A stretch of 64,000 bases of DNA, from contig JAHBXD010000006.1 of NCBI GenBank assembly GCA_019636695.1, forward strand, positions 1 through 64,000. Reading direction: 5' to 3'. A model generated the notes under the pieces. That model made no database searches and was not told where the DNA came from. It saw nothing but the letters and a program-made list of their open reading frames with translations. Made by a program: the position numbers and the translations under genes. This document shows, piece by piece, positions 55,836-64,000 of this stretch. Positions within the stretch are counted from its first letter, which is position 1; each line of letters opens with the position of its first letter. This DNA comes from Phycisphaeraceae bacterium (GTDB taxonomy: Bacteria > Planctomycetota > Phycisphaerae > Phycisphaerales > UBA1924).

Positions 55836-56716
55836 TGGTCACCCCCCAGAGCGCGGCGATTGGCGTTGAGCATCTCGCGAGGTCCGGGCGGAACATCGTC
55901 GATCGATGCATCGCGAGAGAGCTGCAATGCCCGGATGTACGCCACAATGGCCCAACCATCTTCCGAGGACAGTGCGTGCGAGTATCCCGGCATCAACGGC
56001 TTGGGATCTTCACCAGGCGCCGAGGGCGCGGCACGCACGCCGTTCATGGCGACGTAGTACAGATATCCATCGCGACCTGTATACCGCGAGGGATCGCGAT
56101 ACTTCATCGGATCTTCGTTCTGACCGGTCACCGGGTTTTCCGGGCCGTGGAAACTCGGCACTGCATAGGACCAGCGACGACCGACAAGCCCACCGTACCC
56201 GACGTTGTCGCGGATGCCGCCGCCTTCGCCCTGATACCCGTGGCATGCCGCACAGAAGATGTTGAATCGCTCCTGGCCGCGACGGAGTAGTTCAGTCGTG
56301 ACCTGGATCGGAATATGGCGGACGAATCGTTCCGCGGCGTCAGCCTCGTCAAGTCCGATCCATGCCCGTAGCGGGTCGATGCCCGCAGCCGTGCCGAAAG
56401 CTTCCTGTGGCGAGTCTTTCAGCAGGCTTGCGCGCTGAATGCGAACGTGTTCGGCCCAAGACTGCCCCTCAAATGCCCCAGGGTCGACATCAGTTCTTCC
56501 GAACGGCACCGTGTGTGGCATGGGGCGGCGCATCGTGCGCCCGTCAGCGAAGAAATCGCTTCGCGACTGCGGGTTCCATCGCTGTTGATCGTCCATATCG
56601 ATCAGAAACTCACGTGGAGGCTTGCCCGAGCGATCTCCGCGGCAGCCTGCCATGCTCGCCGCAGCCGCGCACGCCGACAAAAGCGCAATGAGCGCCGGGC
56701 CTCGTAAGCGGGTCAT
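55832..56716 (-). CDS. actE: Alternative complex III subunit ActE (monohaem cytochrome c lipoprotein)
   Basis: A 294-residue lipoprotein (lipobox SMAGC) with one haem site, CAACHGYQGEGG, and a distal LMPGYSHALS methionine region. Family phrases LIDMDDQQRWNPQ and MPHTVPFGR are present. It would pass electrons from ActA to the oxidase. The start at 56716 is favoured for its signal peptide; the frame runs to 56803, overlapping actD. Confidence 0.92.
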   Translation of the reverse strand: MTRLRGPALIALLSACAAAASMAGCRGDRSGKPPREFLIDMDDQQRWNPQSRSDFFADGRTMRRPMPHTVPFGRTDVDPGAFEGQSWAEHVRIQRASLLKDSPQEAFGTAAGIDPLRAWIGLDEADAAERFVRHIPIQVTTELLRRGQERFNIFCAACHGYQGEGGGIRDNVGYGGLVGRRWSYAVPSFHGPENPVTGQNEDPMKYRDPSRYTGRDGYLYYVAMNGVRAAPSAPGEDPKPLMPGYSHALSSEDGWAIVAYIRALQLSRDASIDDVPPGPREMLNANRRALGGDQ

Positions 56717-56783
56717 CTTGTACAGCGTTCTCAACACCTCAGTTACCCCTTGCAGAGCGGTGGGTCGGTTGCCAGCAGGTCGA

Positions 56784-57404
56784 TCAGCCTTCAGTGACTT
56801 CATCTATGCGTGCTGCCCCCGATTGTTCAAAGAGCTTTTGCACCGCAGCGCGATCAAACTTCGGATCTCGTGTCTCGATGTAAATGAAAAACTTGTCGTC
56901 GCTCGACGCCAGAAAATGCTCGTGCTTGTACAACGGGTGGTGGAATCGCGGCAGCCCGTTGAGCGCCAGCATGCCGATAAGCGCGGTAAACGCCGCCGAC
57001 AGCACGCCGATCTCGAACGTAATCGGGGTAAATGGCTCCCATGCGCCGAACGGCTTGCCTTGCACCGGCAGCCGATAGGCCACCGCGCTCATCCACCACT
57101 GCATGAGATACCCGAGTCCCGCGCCGGTTAAGGCGATGACGCCGACGGCGATGGGGAGCTTGGTTCGCTTGAACCCCATGGCGTCTTCCACACCATGCAG
57201 AGGGAACGGCGAGTGCAGATCCCACGCCGTGAACCCCGCATCTCGAACGTGCTCGGCGGCGTGATAGACGCCGGGTGCTGTGTCAAACTCCGCGAGCAGA
57301 CCGTGCAGCGGTGAACCATCGGCGGCAAGGTGCCGATTCGGTGCGGGCTGCAAGGCCCGAGGCAGATACTTCGCAGGCAGCGGGAAATAGTCAGCGACGG
57401 CCAT
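56784..57404 (-). CDS. actD: Alternative complex III subunit ActD
   Basis: A 206-residue DUF3341-type subunit with two membrane helices (VGVIALTGAGLGYLMQWW and IGVLSAAFTALIGMLAL). LHGLLAEFDTAPGVYHAAEHVRDAGF near the N terminus and SSDDKFFIYIE near the end are family phrases. It starts two bases after the actC stop. Confidence 0.9.
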   Translation of the reverse strand: MAVADYFPLPAKYLPRALQPAPNRHLAADGSPLHGLLAEFDTAPGVYHAAEHVRDAGFTAWDLHSPFPLHGVEDAMGFKRTKLPIAVGVIALTGAGLGYLMQWWMSAVAYRLPVQGKPFGAWEPFTPITFEIGVLSAAFTALIGMLALNGLPRFHHPLYKHEHFLASSDDKFFIYIETRDPKFDRAAVQKLFEQSGAARIDEVTEG

Positions 57405-57406
57405 GG

Positions 57407-59044
57407 TCAGTGTCCTCCCCCGGGAGTATCCGGATGGTGCCTCGGAGGCGCATGTCCGCCGGCGCTCTGGCCGCCAGGCGTTCCGTGCTCTTCATTGTGA
57501 TTGTTGTGCGCTTCATGGCCGTGATGGTGCGGGCTGGCCTGGGGCAGCACCGCCTTGACTTCCGCAATCGGGAAGACCGGCAGGAAGCGAAGGAACAGCA
57601 GGAACAGCGTCAGGAAGATGCCGCACGAACCCGCAAACGTCAGAATGTCCACCGGGGTCGGGAAGAACATGTGCCATTCAGCCGGCAGCCAGGCTCTGTG
57701 CAGGCTTGTCACGATGATCACGAACCGTTCAAACCACATCCCGATCGTGACCAGCAACGCCACCGCCCAGATCACCCTGGGATCGCGCCGATTGCGCTTC
57801 CACCAGAAGACCTGCGGGCTGACAACATTGCAGAAAATCATGCTCCAATACGCCCACCAATACGGAGCGCCATCAGGGTGCAGCCAGTCGGGGATCGCCC
57901 GATTGAAGAGAAAGACGTACAACTCAGGCTCGCTGGCGCTGTACCACGCGATGAAAAACTCCATCCCGTAGGCAAACCCCACCATCATGCCCGTTACCAG
58001 GAGAATCTTGGCCATGTTCTCTAGGTGCCGCAGTGTCAGGAAGTCTTTGAAGTTCGCGAACAGCTCGCGTGCTGGGATCAGCAGCAGCAGCACCATGGCA
58101 AAGCCGCCGAAAATCGCGCCCGCGACGAAGTACGGCGGGAAAATCGTCGTGTGCCATCCCGGCACCACGCTCGTGGCGAAGTCGAACGAAACGATCGAGT
58201 GCACGCTCAGCACCAGCGGTGTGCTGATGCCCGCGAGAATCAGGTAGGCGACTTCATACCGGTGCCAGTGGCGGCTGCTGAATCGCCACCCGAGGCTCAG
58301 CAGGCCGAAGACATACGCTCGAACCATATCCGGAATCCGCAGCGCCTCGCCCAACGCCCGACTTCGCCGCAGTCGACGATCGGCCCGGTCACGCAGCGTC
58401 GCCAGATCCGGAATCATCCCCATATACCAGAACAGGAAAGACACCGTCGCATAGGTGCTCACCGCAAAGACGTCCCACAACAGCGGAGAACGGAAGTTCG
58501 GCCAGATCGCATTGGCGTTCGGAACCGGAAATACCATCCAGATGAACCAGATTCGCCCGACGTGAATCGCCGGGAAAATCCCCGCGCACATCACCGCGAA
58601 AATCGTCATTGCTTCGGCCGAGCGGTTCACGGCCGTACGCCATTTCTGCTTGAATAGGCACAAAATCGCGCTGATCAGCGTGCCCGCGTGCCCGATGCCG
58701 ATCCAGAACACGAAGTTCGTGATATCCCAGGCCCAGTTCACCTGGTTGTTCAGGCCCCACACACCCACGCCCGTAATCAGCAGATACCCGATCATGGCCA
58801 TGCCGATACCCGCCGTCGCCGCCGCCAGAAGCAGCGTCGGAAGCCACCACTTCCCGGGTGGGTTCTCGGCGTATCCGCAGACAATGTTCGTCACATCGCC
58901 GAAAGAACGATTATTCAGCACCAACGGCGCGCGAACCGCCGGGTCATCGATCAGCGATCCGTCATCGCCCGGATCGGCCGCGGGGACGCTCCCGATGCCC
59001 GCCAGTTGCTCGGCGATCACCTTGTCAGGATGAATCGAACTCAT
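57407..59044 (-). CDS. actC: Alternative complex III subunit ActC
   Basis: The 545-residue NrfD/PsrC-like quinol-binding subunit. [28 protein letters not shown] and the later [22 protein letters not shown] are characteristic. There are about ten membrane helices and a hydrophilic His/Gly-rich C-terminal tail of about 60 residues. Its start overlaps the actB stop (ATGA). Confidence 0.95.
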   Translation of the reverse strand: MSSIHPDKVIAEQLAGIGSVPAADPGDDGSLIDDPAVRAPLVLNNRSFGDVTNIVCGYAENPPGKWWLPTLLLAAATAGIGMAMIGYLLITGVGVWGLNNQVNWAWDITNFVFWIGIGHAGTLISAILCLFKQKWRTAVNRSAEAMTIFAVMCAGIFPAIHVGRIWFIWMVFPVPNANAIWPNFRSPLLWDVFAVSTYATVSFLFWYMGMIPDLATLRDRADRRLRRSRALGEALRIPDMVRAYVFGLLSLGWRFSSRHWHRYEVAYLILAGISTPLVLSVHSIVSFDFATSVVPGWHTTIFPPYFVAGAIFGGFAMVLLLLIPARELFANFKDFLTLRHLENMAKILLVTGMMVGFAYGMEFFIAWYSASEPELYVFLFNRAIPDWLHPDGAPYWWAYWSMIFCNVVSPQVFWWKRNRRDPRVIWAVALLVTIGMWFERFVIIVTSLHRAWLPAEWHMFFPTPVDILTFAGSCGIFLTLFLLFLRFLPVFPIAEVKAVLPQASPHHHGHEAHNNHNEEHGTPGGQSAGGHAPPRHHPDTPGGGH

Positions 59045-62000
59045 GCGTGCACTCCGATCGGGCCGCCGAGCACCGGAAGACTCAGGGCATAGCCGCCGTC
59101 TTCATCGCGCCTTCGCGGATCGATGAAACCGTGGCCTTTGTTGTGAGAATCGTCGTCATGACCCGGACCATGGTGCCCTTCCAGCGGGTCCACCGCTGCA
59201 CGCAACGCCGGGTGCGGGTTCCGCACCCGAAGCATGTGCGTCGTACGCGGTCGCACGTTCAGATAGCCCAAGAGCAGATACGAACGATGCGTCTCTCTCG
59301 CGGCGTGCACCCGGCTCGAAGGATCGAGCATGTCGCCGAAGACAATCGCCTCCGACGGGCACGACTGCTGGCATGCCGTCTGGAAAAAGCCGTCCGGGAT
59401 ATTGGGCAGGTTCTGGAGCTTGGTCTCAAAACGCGCTTCGTTGATCCGCTGGAGGCAATAGTTGCACTTCTCCATCACGCCTCGACCGCGAATCGTTACG
59501 TCGGGGTTCTTCTGCATTCGCGTCACTTCGTCCATCTTCTGACGCAGCGATGGCGGGATGAAGTTGACGTTCCGCGGGCGACCGAAGGTCGATTCACCTA
59601 CGTACGAACCGTTGACCTTTCGCTGCCCCCAGTCAAAGAAGTTGAAACGGCGAACCTTGTACGGGCAATTGTTCGAGCAGTACCGCGTGCCGATGCATCG
59701 GTTGTAGGCCATCACATTCAGGCCTTCGCGGTCGTGAACGGTGGCGTTGACCGGGCACACGGTCTCGCACGGGGCGTTCTCGCACTGCACACACCCCACC
59801 GGCTGGTGCACCATTTCTTCCGGGTTGGTCCAGTCGCTTCCCGTAAAGTAGCGGTCAACGCGAATCCAGTGCATTTCGCGTCCCTTGGCCACTTCACGCT
59901 TGCCGACCGTGGGAATGTTGTTTTCACTTTGGCACGCGATGATGCACGCGCCGCACCCCGTGCAGGTGCTCTGGTCGATCGACATCGCCCATTGCGGCCG
60001 TTGCGCATAGACCGGTGGGCGCGGCCGCCCCAGCGGGTCGGGCACGATCTTCGTCGGGTCGGGGTCGCCTGGGCCTGCGTTATACGGATTGTCATACGCC
60101 GAAATATTCGGAGGCGTATGCGCCAGTTCTCCGAGTTTCTCCGCCAGGTTCAGTTTCGACTCGTGAATGCCGTAGATCTCATCCTTCAAAAACTTGACGG
60201 GCTTGGCCGCATACTTGTCGAAGTAGGGCTTATCGACCTGTCGCACGATACTCGTGCGCGACTGCATCGACCAATGGTTCTGCGTGCTTGCGACGAAATA
60301 CCGCTTGCTCGTCGGGCTGAGATGTCCGCCCCTCGCGGCAAGCACCCCTGAAAGCGGCCGGATGGGGTTGGCATCAAATCCCACGCCGTCGCCAACAAGG
60401 CCGCTGCCGCGCCGGCCGTATCCCAGCGTCACGATCATCGTGTTGTCGGGCATGCCCGGCAAAATCCACACCGGCATGTCTACGCCGCGGCCACCGACCG
60501 CCACCGTCGCGACGCGAGCCTTGGGCTCTTTGCGGGTGTACGGCTGAGGCATCACGCCCATGCGCTTCGCCGTGGCCGGGCTGACCAGCACCGGATTATC
60601 CCACACCACGCGCGTCCCGAACGCAGGCAACTCCTGCATCCACGGATTGTTCGAAAAACGTCCCGCACCCAGGATGCCCGTCTGGAAGACAACATCCATG
60701 GATTCTTGTGTCGGAGCGGCGGCAAGCTGCAACGAACCTAACGCGCGGGCGGCGTTTGCGAGCACCGTGCCCGCATCGGCTGCACGACCCACACGCGCAC
60801 GGCTGCCGGCAACCACCCCATCATGCAGCGCGCGGCGGAAGCCTGCGTCGAAGTCGCCGGCAATGACCCCCTTCGCTCGCCAGCATGCCCGCAGGCAGGC
60901 ATATCCGCTCGGGCGAGGCGATTTCCCCCCCGCGCTCGCCTCGGTCAGACCGGCATCCCTTGCCAGCATGGCCAGAAACTCGATGTCGCTCATCGCCGGT
61001 TCAAACAACGGGGCGATCATCGGCTGTATCGGCGCGATCGTTCCATCCACGGAGACCGTATCACCCCAGGCCTCGAGCCAGTGGGCAGCGTTGAGCGCCC
61101 AAGTCGATGCGGCGGCCGTTTCACTCGCTTCGACGCTCAGCGTGATCGTGACCTTCAACCGTCGGAACTTGTCTGCAAAATTCAATTCACCCGGCGCGTC
61201 GTAAACCGGGTTCGCCCCAAGGCATATGAGCGTGTGAATCGTCTCGCGGTCAATCGCGCCTGCAAGCAGCCGCAAGGCGTTGGCACTGCGTGAAGCCTCA
61301 TCCGACTGCGGAGTAATCGGCGCGTAACCGATTGTCCGCCCGACCGCCCCCAATGCGGTGTTCAACGCATGCACCACGGCATGCACCGGCGCAGGAAGCG
61401 TCGGCCCGGCCAGCACAAGAACACCCTGGTGGCGATCGGCATGCTCAACGAGGTCTTCCGCGGCGACCTCGATGAACTTCGGGTCGATCGCGCCCTCGTC
61501 CGGTACCGTCACGCCTGCAAGCGCCGCCTTGAGCGGGCCGGTCAGACGATTGTCCAGCCGTGCGGCAATGGCCCGACCGAGGAGCACCGCCGCCGCCGCA
61601 ACCCTCGATGGGGGCAGCGCCAGCCGATGATCGGCCTGTGCCCCGGTCATGCTGAAGGCCGATTCCACGACATACAGACGGCTCATCGGCTCGTTCGACG
61701 ACATCGGTCGGCGCGTTGCGGCAAACTCACGGGCATTGGTCATGGCCCCGGGCTCGGTTGAGCACGAGGTGTTCAGAAAATCTCGATCGAGTGACACGAT
61801 CACTCGTGCCTCGGCGAGACTCAGGACTTCCCGGTACGGAGCGCCGAACGCCGCGATCGACCCCGCCTGCACATCTTCCGCGTCGGCCGGGTCATACGCG
61901 AACCATTGCGCTCTTTGCCAACGGGCCAGTAGCCGGTCTCGCACAAAATCGCGCGTCAGACTTGACTTCTTCTCTACGACAAACGCGACGCCCGCGCCTT

Positions 62001-62616
62001 CCGAGGCATCGAGCCTCTCGAGAAGTTGCTCACGCTCAAGCCAGATCGAAAAGTCGGCCCAGGTCGCCGTCTGCGGCCCTTTGGTCGCATCGTGAAACAC
62101 AGGGTGCTTCAGCCGATCCGGGTCGTACATCGTGAGGATCGATGCCTGCGCCCATACGCTGCTCTTGCCGCGGTTGTTGGGATGGAGAGGATTGCCTTCG
62201 ATTTTCGTCGGGCGGCCTTCGTGCGTCTCGATCAGCAGGCCTTCGGCTCCGCCGCCGGGCAGCGGCATGCTCGTAGCGTAATACAGCGGCTTGCCGGGAA
62301 TAATTTCCTCAGGCACGTCCTTGCTGTACGGCATGATCTTGAAATCAGGACGGCGGCACCCAGGAATTGTTGCAGCACCAGCCAACGCCAGGCCCGCGCC
62401 CATGTACTTGAGAAAGTCACGTCGTGTGGAATCGAGCAGCTCGCTCGCTCCTGCCGGGAATTCGCGTTCAAGGAAATCCCTGAATTCGCTTGAATCAGCA
62501 ACCTCTTCCACGCTGCGCCACGCCGGCTGGCCTGTTCCGCCGACCCGGTCGAGTACCCGACCCGGGCCTGGAATGCGCTTTGTGTTGTGCGTCGAGTGAC
62601 ACTGATCGTGGCCCAT
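59041..62616 (-). CDS. actB: Alternative complex III subunit ActB (fused B1-B2 iron-sulfur protein)
   Basis: A 1191-residue peripheral subunit. The N terminus has a Tat-type signal ([18 protein letters not shown]) after a 65-residue presequence. The long first part is a molybdopterin-oxidoreductase-like domain without obvious cofactor ligands, as in ActB1. The last 300 residues are a ferredoxin-type domain with [43 protein letters not shown] and CNYCLQRI...CQQSCP, matching four clusters. It conveys electrons within the complex. Confidence 0.95.
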   Translation of the reverse strand: MGHDQCHSTHNTKRIPGPGRVLDRVGGTGQPAWRSVEEVADSSEFRDFLEREFPAGASELLDSTRRDFLKYMGAGLALAGAATIPGCRRPDFKIMPYSKDVPEEIIPGKPLYYATSMPLPGGGAEGLLIETHEGRPTKIEGNPLHPNNRGKSSVWAQASILTMYDPDRLKHPVFHDATKGPQTATWADFSIWLEREQLLERLDASEGAGVAFVVEKKSSLTRDFVRDRLLARWQRAQWFAYDPADAEDVQAGSIAAFGAPYREVLSLAEARVIVSLDRDFLNTSCSTEPGAMTNAREFAATRRPMSSNEPMSRLYVVESAFSMTGAQADHRLALPPSRVAAAAVLLGRAIAARLDNRLTGPLKAALAGVTVPDEGAIDPKFIEVAAEDLVEHADRHQGVLVLAGPTLPAPVHAVVHALNTALGAVGRTIGYAPITPQSDEASRSANALRLLAGAIDRETIHTLICLGANPVYDAPGELNFADKFRRLKVTITLSVEASETAAASTWALNAAHWLEAWGDTVSVDGTIAPIQPMIAPLFEPAMSDIEFLAMLARDAGLTEASAGGKSPRPSGYACLRACWRAKGVIAGDFDAGFRRALHDGVVAGSRARVGRAADAGTVLANAARALGSLQLAAAPTQESMDVVFQTGILGAGRFSNNPWMQELPAFGTRVVWDNPVLVSPATAKRMGVMPQPYTRKEPKARVATVAVGGRGVDMPVWILPGMPDNTMIVTLGYGRRGSGLVGDGVGFDANPIRPLSGVLAARGGHLSPTSKRYFVASTQNHWSMQSRTSIVRQVDKPYFDKYAAKPVKFLKDEIYGIHESKLNLAEKLGELAHTPPNISAYDNPYNAGPGDPDPTKIVPDPLGRPRPPVYAQRPQWAMSIDQSTCTGCGACIIACQSENNIPTVGKREVAKGREMHWIRVDRYFTGSDWTNPEEMVHQPVGCVQCENAPCETVCPVNATVHDREGLNVMAYNRCIGTRYCSNNCPYKVRRFNFFDWGQRKVNGSYVGESTFGRPRNVNFIPPSLRQKMDEVTRMQKNPDVTIRGRGVMEKCNYCLQRINEARFETKLQNLPNIPDGFFQTACQQSCPSEAIVFGDMLDPSSRVHAARETHRSYLLLGYLNVRPRTTHMLRVRNPHPALRAAVDPLEGHHGPGHDDDSHNKGHGFIDPRRRDEDGGYALSLPVLGGPIGVHA

Positions 62617-62687
62617 GGTGCTGACTCGGTCTCTATGAGGGAAGTTCGATCAGGGAAGAAAGTTCCTGCGACCCATCGGGTCGCGTA

Positions 62688-63392
62688 TCAGTGGTGGCAG
62701 GCGCCGCATTCATCCGGGGGGGCGCGATGAATCGCTTCCAGCAGGGTTGCGGTGTCAACCGTGCTCCCGCCGCGGCGACGGGTGTTCATCTCCTGCTCAA
62801 CCCACACAAGTTGCGTCACTTTCTCGGGCGGCACCAGATGCGGTTCAGGATCGGCGTGGCATGCAAGGCACCACCCCATGCTCAGCGGCTGAGACTGAAA
62901 CACCACGGGCATCCCGAGAATCTGCCCGTGGCATGAATAGCAGCTCACGCCTGCCTTAATATGCACATGGTGCGGGAAATTCCGCACATAATCCGGAAGC
63001 TTGTGAATCCGTCGCCATTCGATTGAACGGTCCTCGTGATACGCGTCCCGCACGAACTGCACCTTCTGCTCCGCCGGCAACGCGGAGTTGAGGTGATTCT
63101 CAGCGTGGCATCCGTAGCATGTGGCCACGCTCGGAATGTTCGCCTCCGGAGATTTCTCCACATGTGTGTGGCAATATCGGCAATCAATGCCGAGTTGGCC
63201 TGCGTGAATCTGATGGTTGAACCCCGCGCCGGGCTGTTCGGGCATGTACCCGACCTCCCAGAACTTCGGCGTGAAGTAGTACCACACCGCTCCGACCGTC
63301 GTGACCGCCCCGCCCGCCGCGGCCATCGCCGCAACAGTGGGTACGGCATTCATCCACTTCGGAAACAGCACCGGTGACTCCTCAATGGCCAT
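62688..63392 (-). CDS. actA: Alternative complex III subunit ActA (pentahaem cytochrome c)
   Basis: A 234-residue protein with an N-terminal membrane anchor (VAAMAAAGGAVTTVGAVWYY) and five CxxCH sites: CRYCH, CYGCH, CYSCH, CLACH and CGACH. NHQIHAGQLGIDCRYCH is a family phrase. It is the first gene of the operon. AGG lies seven bases before the ATG at 63392; the frame continues to 63458. Confidence 0.95.
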   Translation of the reverse strand: MAIEESPVLFPKWMNAVPTVAAMAAAGGAVTTVGAVWYYFTPKFWEVGYMPEQPGAGFNHQIHAGQLGIDCRYCHTHVEKSPEANIPSVATCYGCHAENHLNSALPAEQKVQFVRDAYHEDRSIEWRRIHKLPDYVRNFPHHVHIKAGVSCYSCHGQILGMPVVFQSQPLSMGWCLACHADPEPHLVPPEKVTQLVWVEQEMNTRRRGGSTVDTATLLEAIHRAPPDECGACHH

Positions 63393-63583
63393 CGGGCATC
63401 CTGCGGCCCGAACGAAATACTCTCTGATCTGCAAGAGCCTCGTATGATCAGCCCGCAACCATTGCTGCGGGGCAATAATCAGACCGTCTCACACCCCATC
63501 TGTCAACTCGGCGTTCTTGTACAACCGGAATTGAGACTGATTCGCAAGAACGCATCCCCGCTTCCATCCGGAGTGCACCGCCG
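63393..63583. promoter_or_regulatory. Divergent promoter region of the actA operon
   Basis: This 191-base gap must hold the promoter of the act-cox operon and of the plus-strand gene. CCCGCA (63452-63457) and TGCGGG (63466-63471) form an inverted repeat that could be an operator or leader hairpin. No clear -35/-10 pair was seen. Confidence 0.4.
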
Positions 63584-64000
63584 ATGGACACCTCCACACA
63601 CGCACTCTCTCTCACCCGCATGCTTCGCGGGTACATCCCTCCGGCCGTCGTTGGGGGATGTGCTGGCGCGGTCACCATGTGGTGGGCGGCTTTCTTCACA
63701 CACCTCCCGGGCGTTGACATCGCGACCGGCGTTATCGGGCTGATCATCGCCGCGGCATTGATCTCCGGCATCGCGATCGTTGTTCGGCTATTGCCACCAA
63801 GGAAAACCCTTGCCGCTGGTTTGCTTGCTGGGGTTTTCGCGGGTGTACTCAACCTTCCCGCGCTCGGTGCTCGCCTCGCAGACGACTCCAAGATTCTCGC
63901 TGCACAAACTCAGCAGTCACAAGAAGACGGCGGAGCACCGCCAACCGGACCCGATCAGAGCCTCGCACCTGGCATTCCGCACCAAGACACTGCCGCTGCC
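63584..64000 (+). CDS. Membrane protein of unknown function (3' end outside window)
   Basis: The frame is open from the ATG to the last base (139 codons). Three hydrophobic segments can be seen: PPAVVGGCAGAVTMWWAAFF, a second with VIGLIIAAALISGIAIVV, and LAAGLLAGVFAGVLNLPAL, followed by a Gln/Pro/Ala-rich hydrophilic stretch. GGAG lies ten bases upstream. It is divergent from actA. Too little is present to name a family. Confidence 0.65.
   Translation, partial: MDTSTHALSLTRMLRGYIPPAVVGGCAGAVTMWWAAFFTHLPGVDIATGVIGLIIAAALISGIAIVVRLLPPRKTLAAGLLAGVFAGVLNLPALGARLADDSKILAAQTQQSQEDGGAPPTGPDQSLAPGIPHQDTAAA

Overview
The window reads as chromosomal DNA of a planctomycete, most likely Phycisphaerae. 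The pointers are a high-GC genome with short gaps, the lineage-typical C-terminal zinc ribbon (CxxCGYD...CPECG) in a small membrane protein, a Minf_1886-family protein, an oversized type I signal peptidase, large envelope proteins with kinase-like and formylglycine-enzyme-like domains, and a complete alternative complex III joined to a caa3 oxidase operon. The assignment is by gene content only; no rRNA, tRNA, CRISPR array or intact insertion sequence was seen.

Layout. 1-2.0 kb: the end of an Rhs/YD-repeat polymorphic toxin with a zincin (HELFH) tip, a small zinc-ribbon membrane protein, and a frameshifted orphan Rhs fragment; the tip and small gene are visibly AT-richer than their surroundings. 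2.2-12.9 kb: mixed metabolism: aldehyde dehydrogenase with divergent TetR regulator, a methanethiol S-methyltransferase-like protein (MddA type), two small membrane proteins, glucan phosphorylase, MOFRL glycerate kinase, an FAD amine/amino-acid oxidase and a lipoprotein. 13.1-15.85 kb: a thiamine operon, TPP riboswitch - DinB-family gene - thiC, on the minus strand. 15.9-19.0 kb: an AstA-like arginine N-succinyltransferase, then an ECF sigma factor and its probable anti-sigma partner. 19.1-26.2 kb: three minus-strand genes of unknown role (a membrane pseudokinase with coiled coil and degenerate FGE domain, a small TssJ-like lipoprotein, and a second pseudokinase-like protein); this is the least explained part of the window. 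26.4-41.9 kb: housekeeping and scattered genes (methyltransferases, RidA, ClpC, LepB, PyrE, an orphan NuoG, UbiD, an EAL protein, an OmpA lipoprotein, an amidohydrolase). 42.1-47.6 kb: system II cytochrome c maturation (ResB, CcsA), 3-methyladenine glycosylase and a Minf_1886 protein. 47.7-63.4 kb: one minus-strand respiratory operon, actABCDEF - small membrane protein - sco - coxB - coxA - coxC - coxD - membrane protein, with several ATGA-type overlaps. The window ends in a plus-strand partial membrane-protein gene.

How it fits together. ActA (five CxxCH), ActE (one CxxCH) and CoxB (CuA plus CxxCH) need covalent haem, which the ResB/CcsA pair upstream would supply. ActABCDEF would oxidise menaquinol and pass electrons through ActE or the CoxB cytochrome domain to the CoxA haem-copper centre, with Sco loading CuA. 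A UbiD-type decarboxylase may belong to quinone synthesis. Several genes (lepB, pyrE, nuoG, a lipoprotein, ubiD) have a -10-like TANNNT hexamer 5-8 bases before the ATG and no Shine-Dalgarno, suggesting leaderless transcripts, whereas others carry clear GGAGG-type sites.
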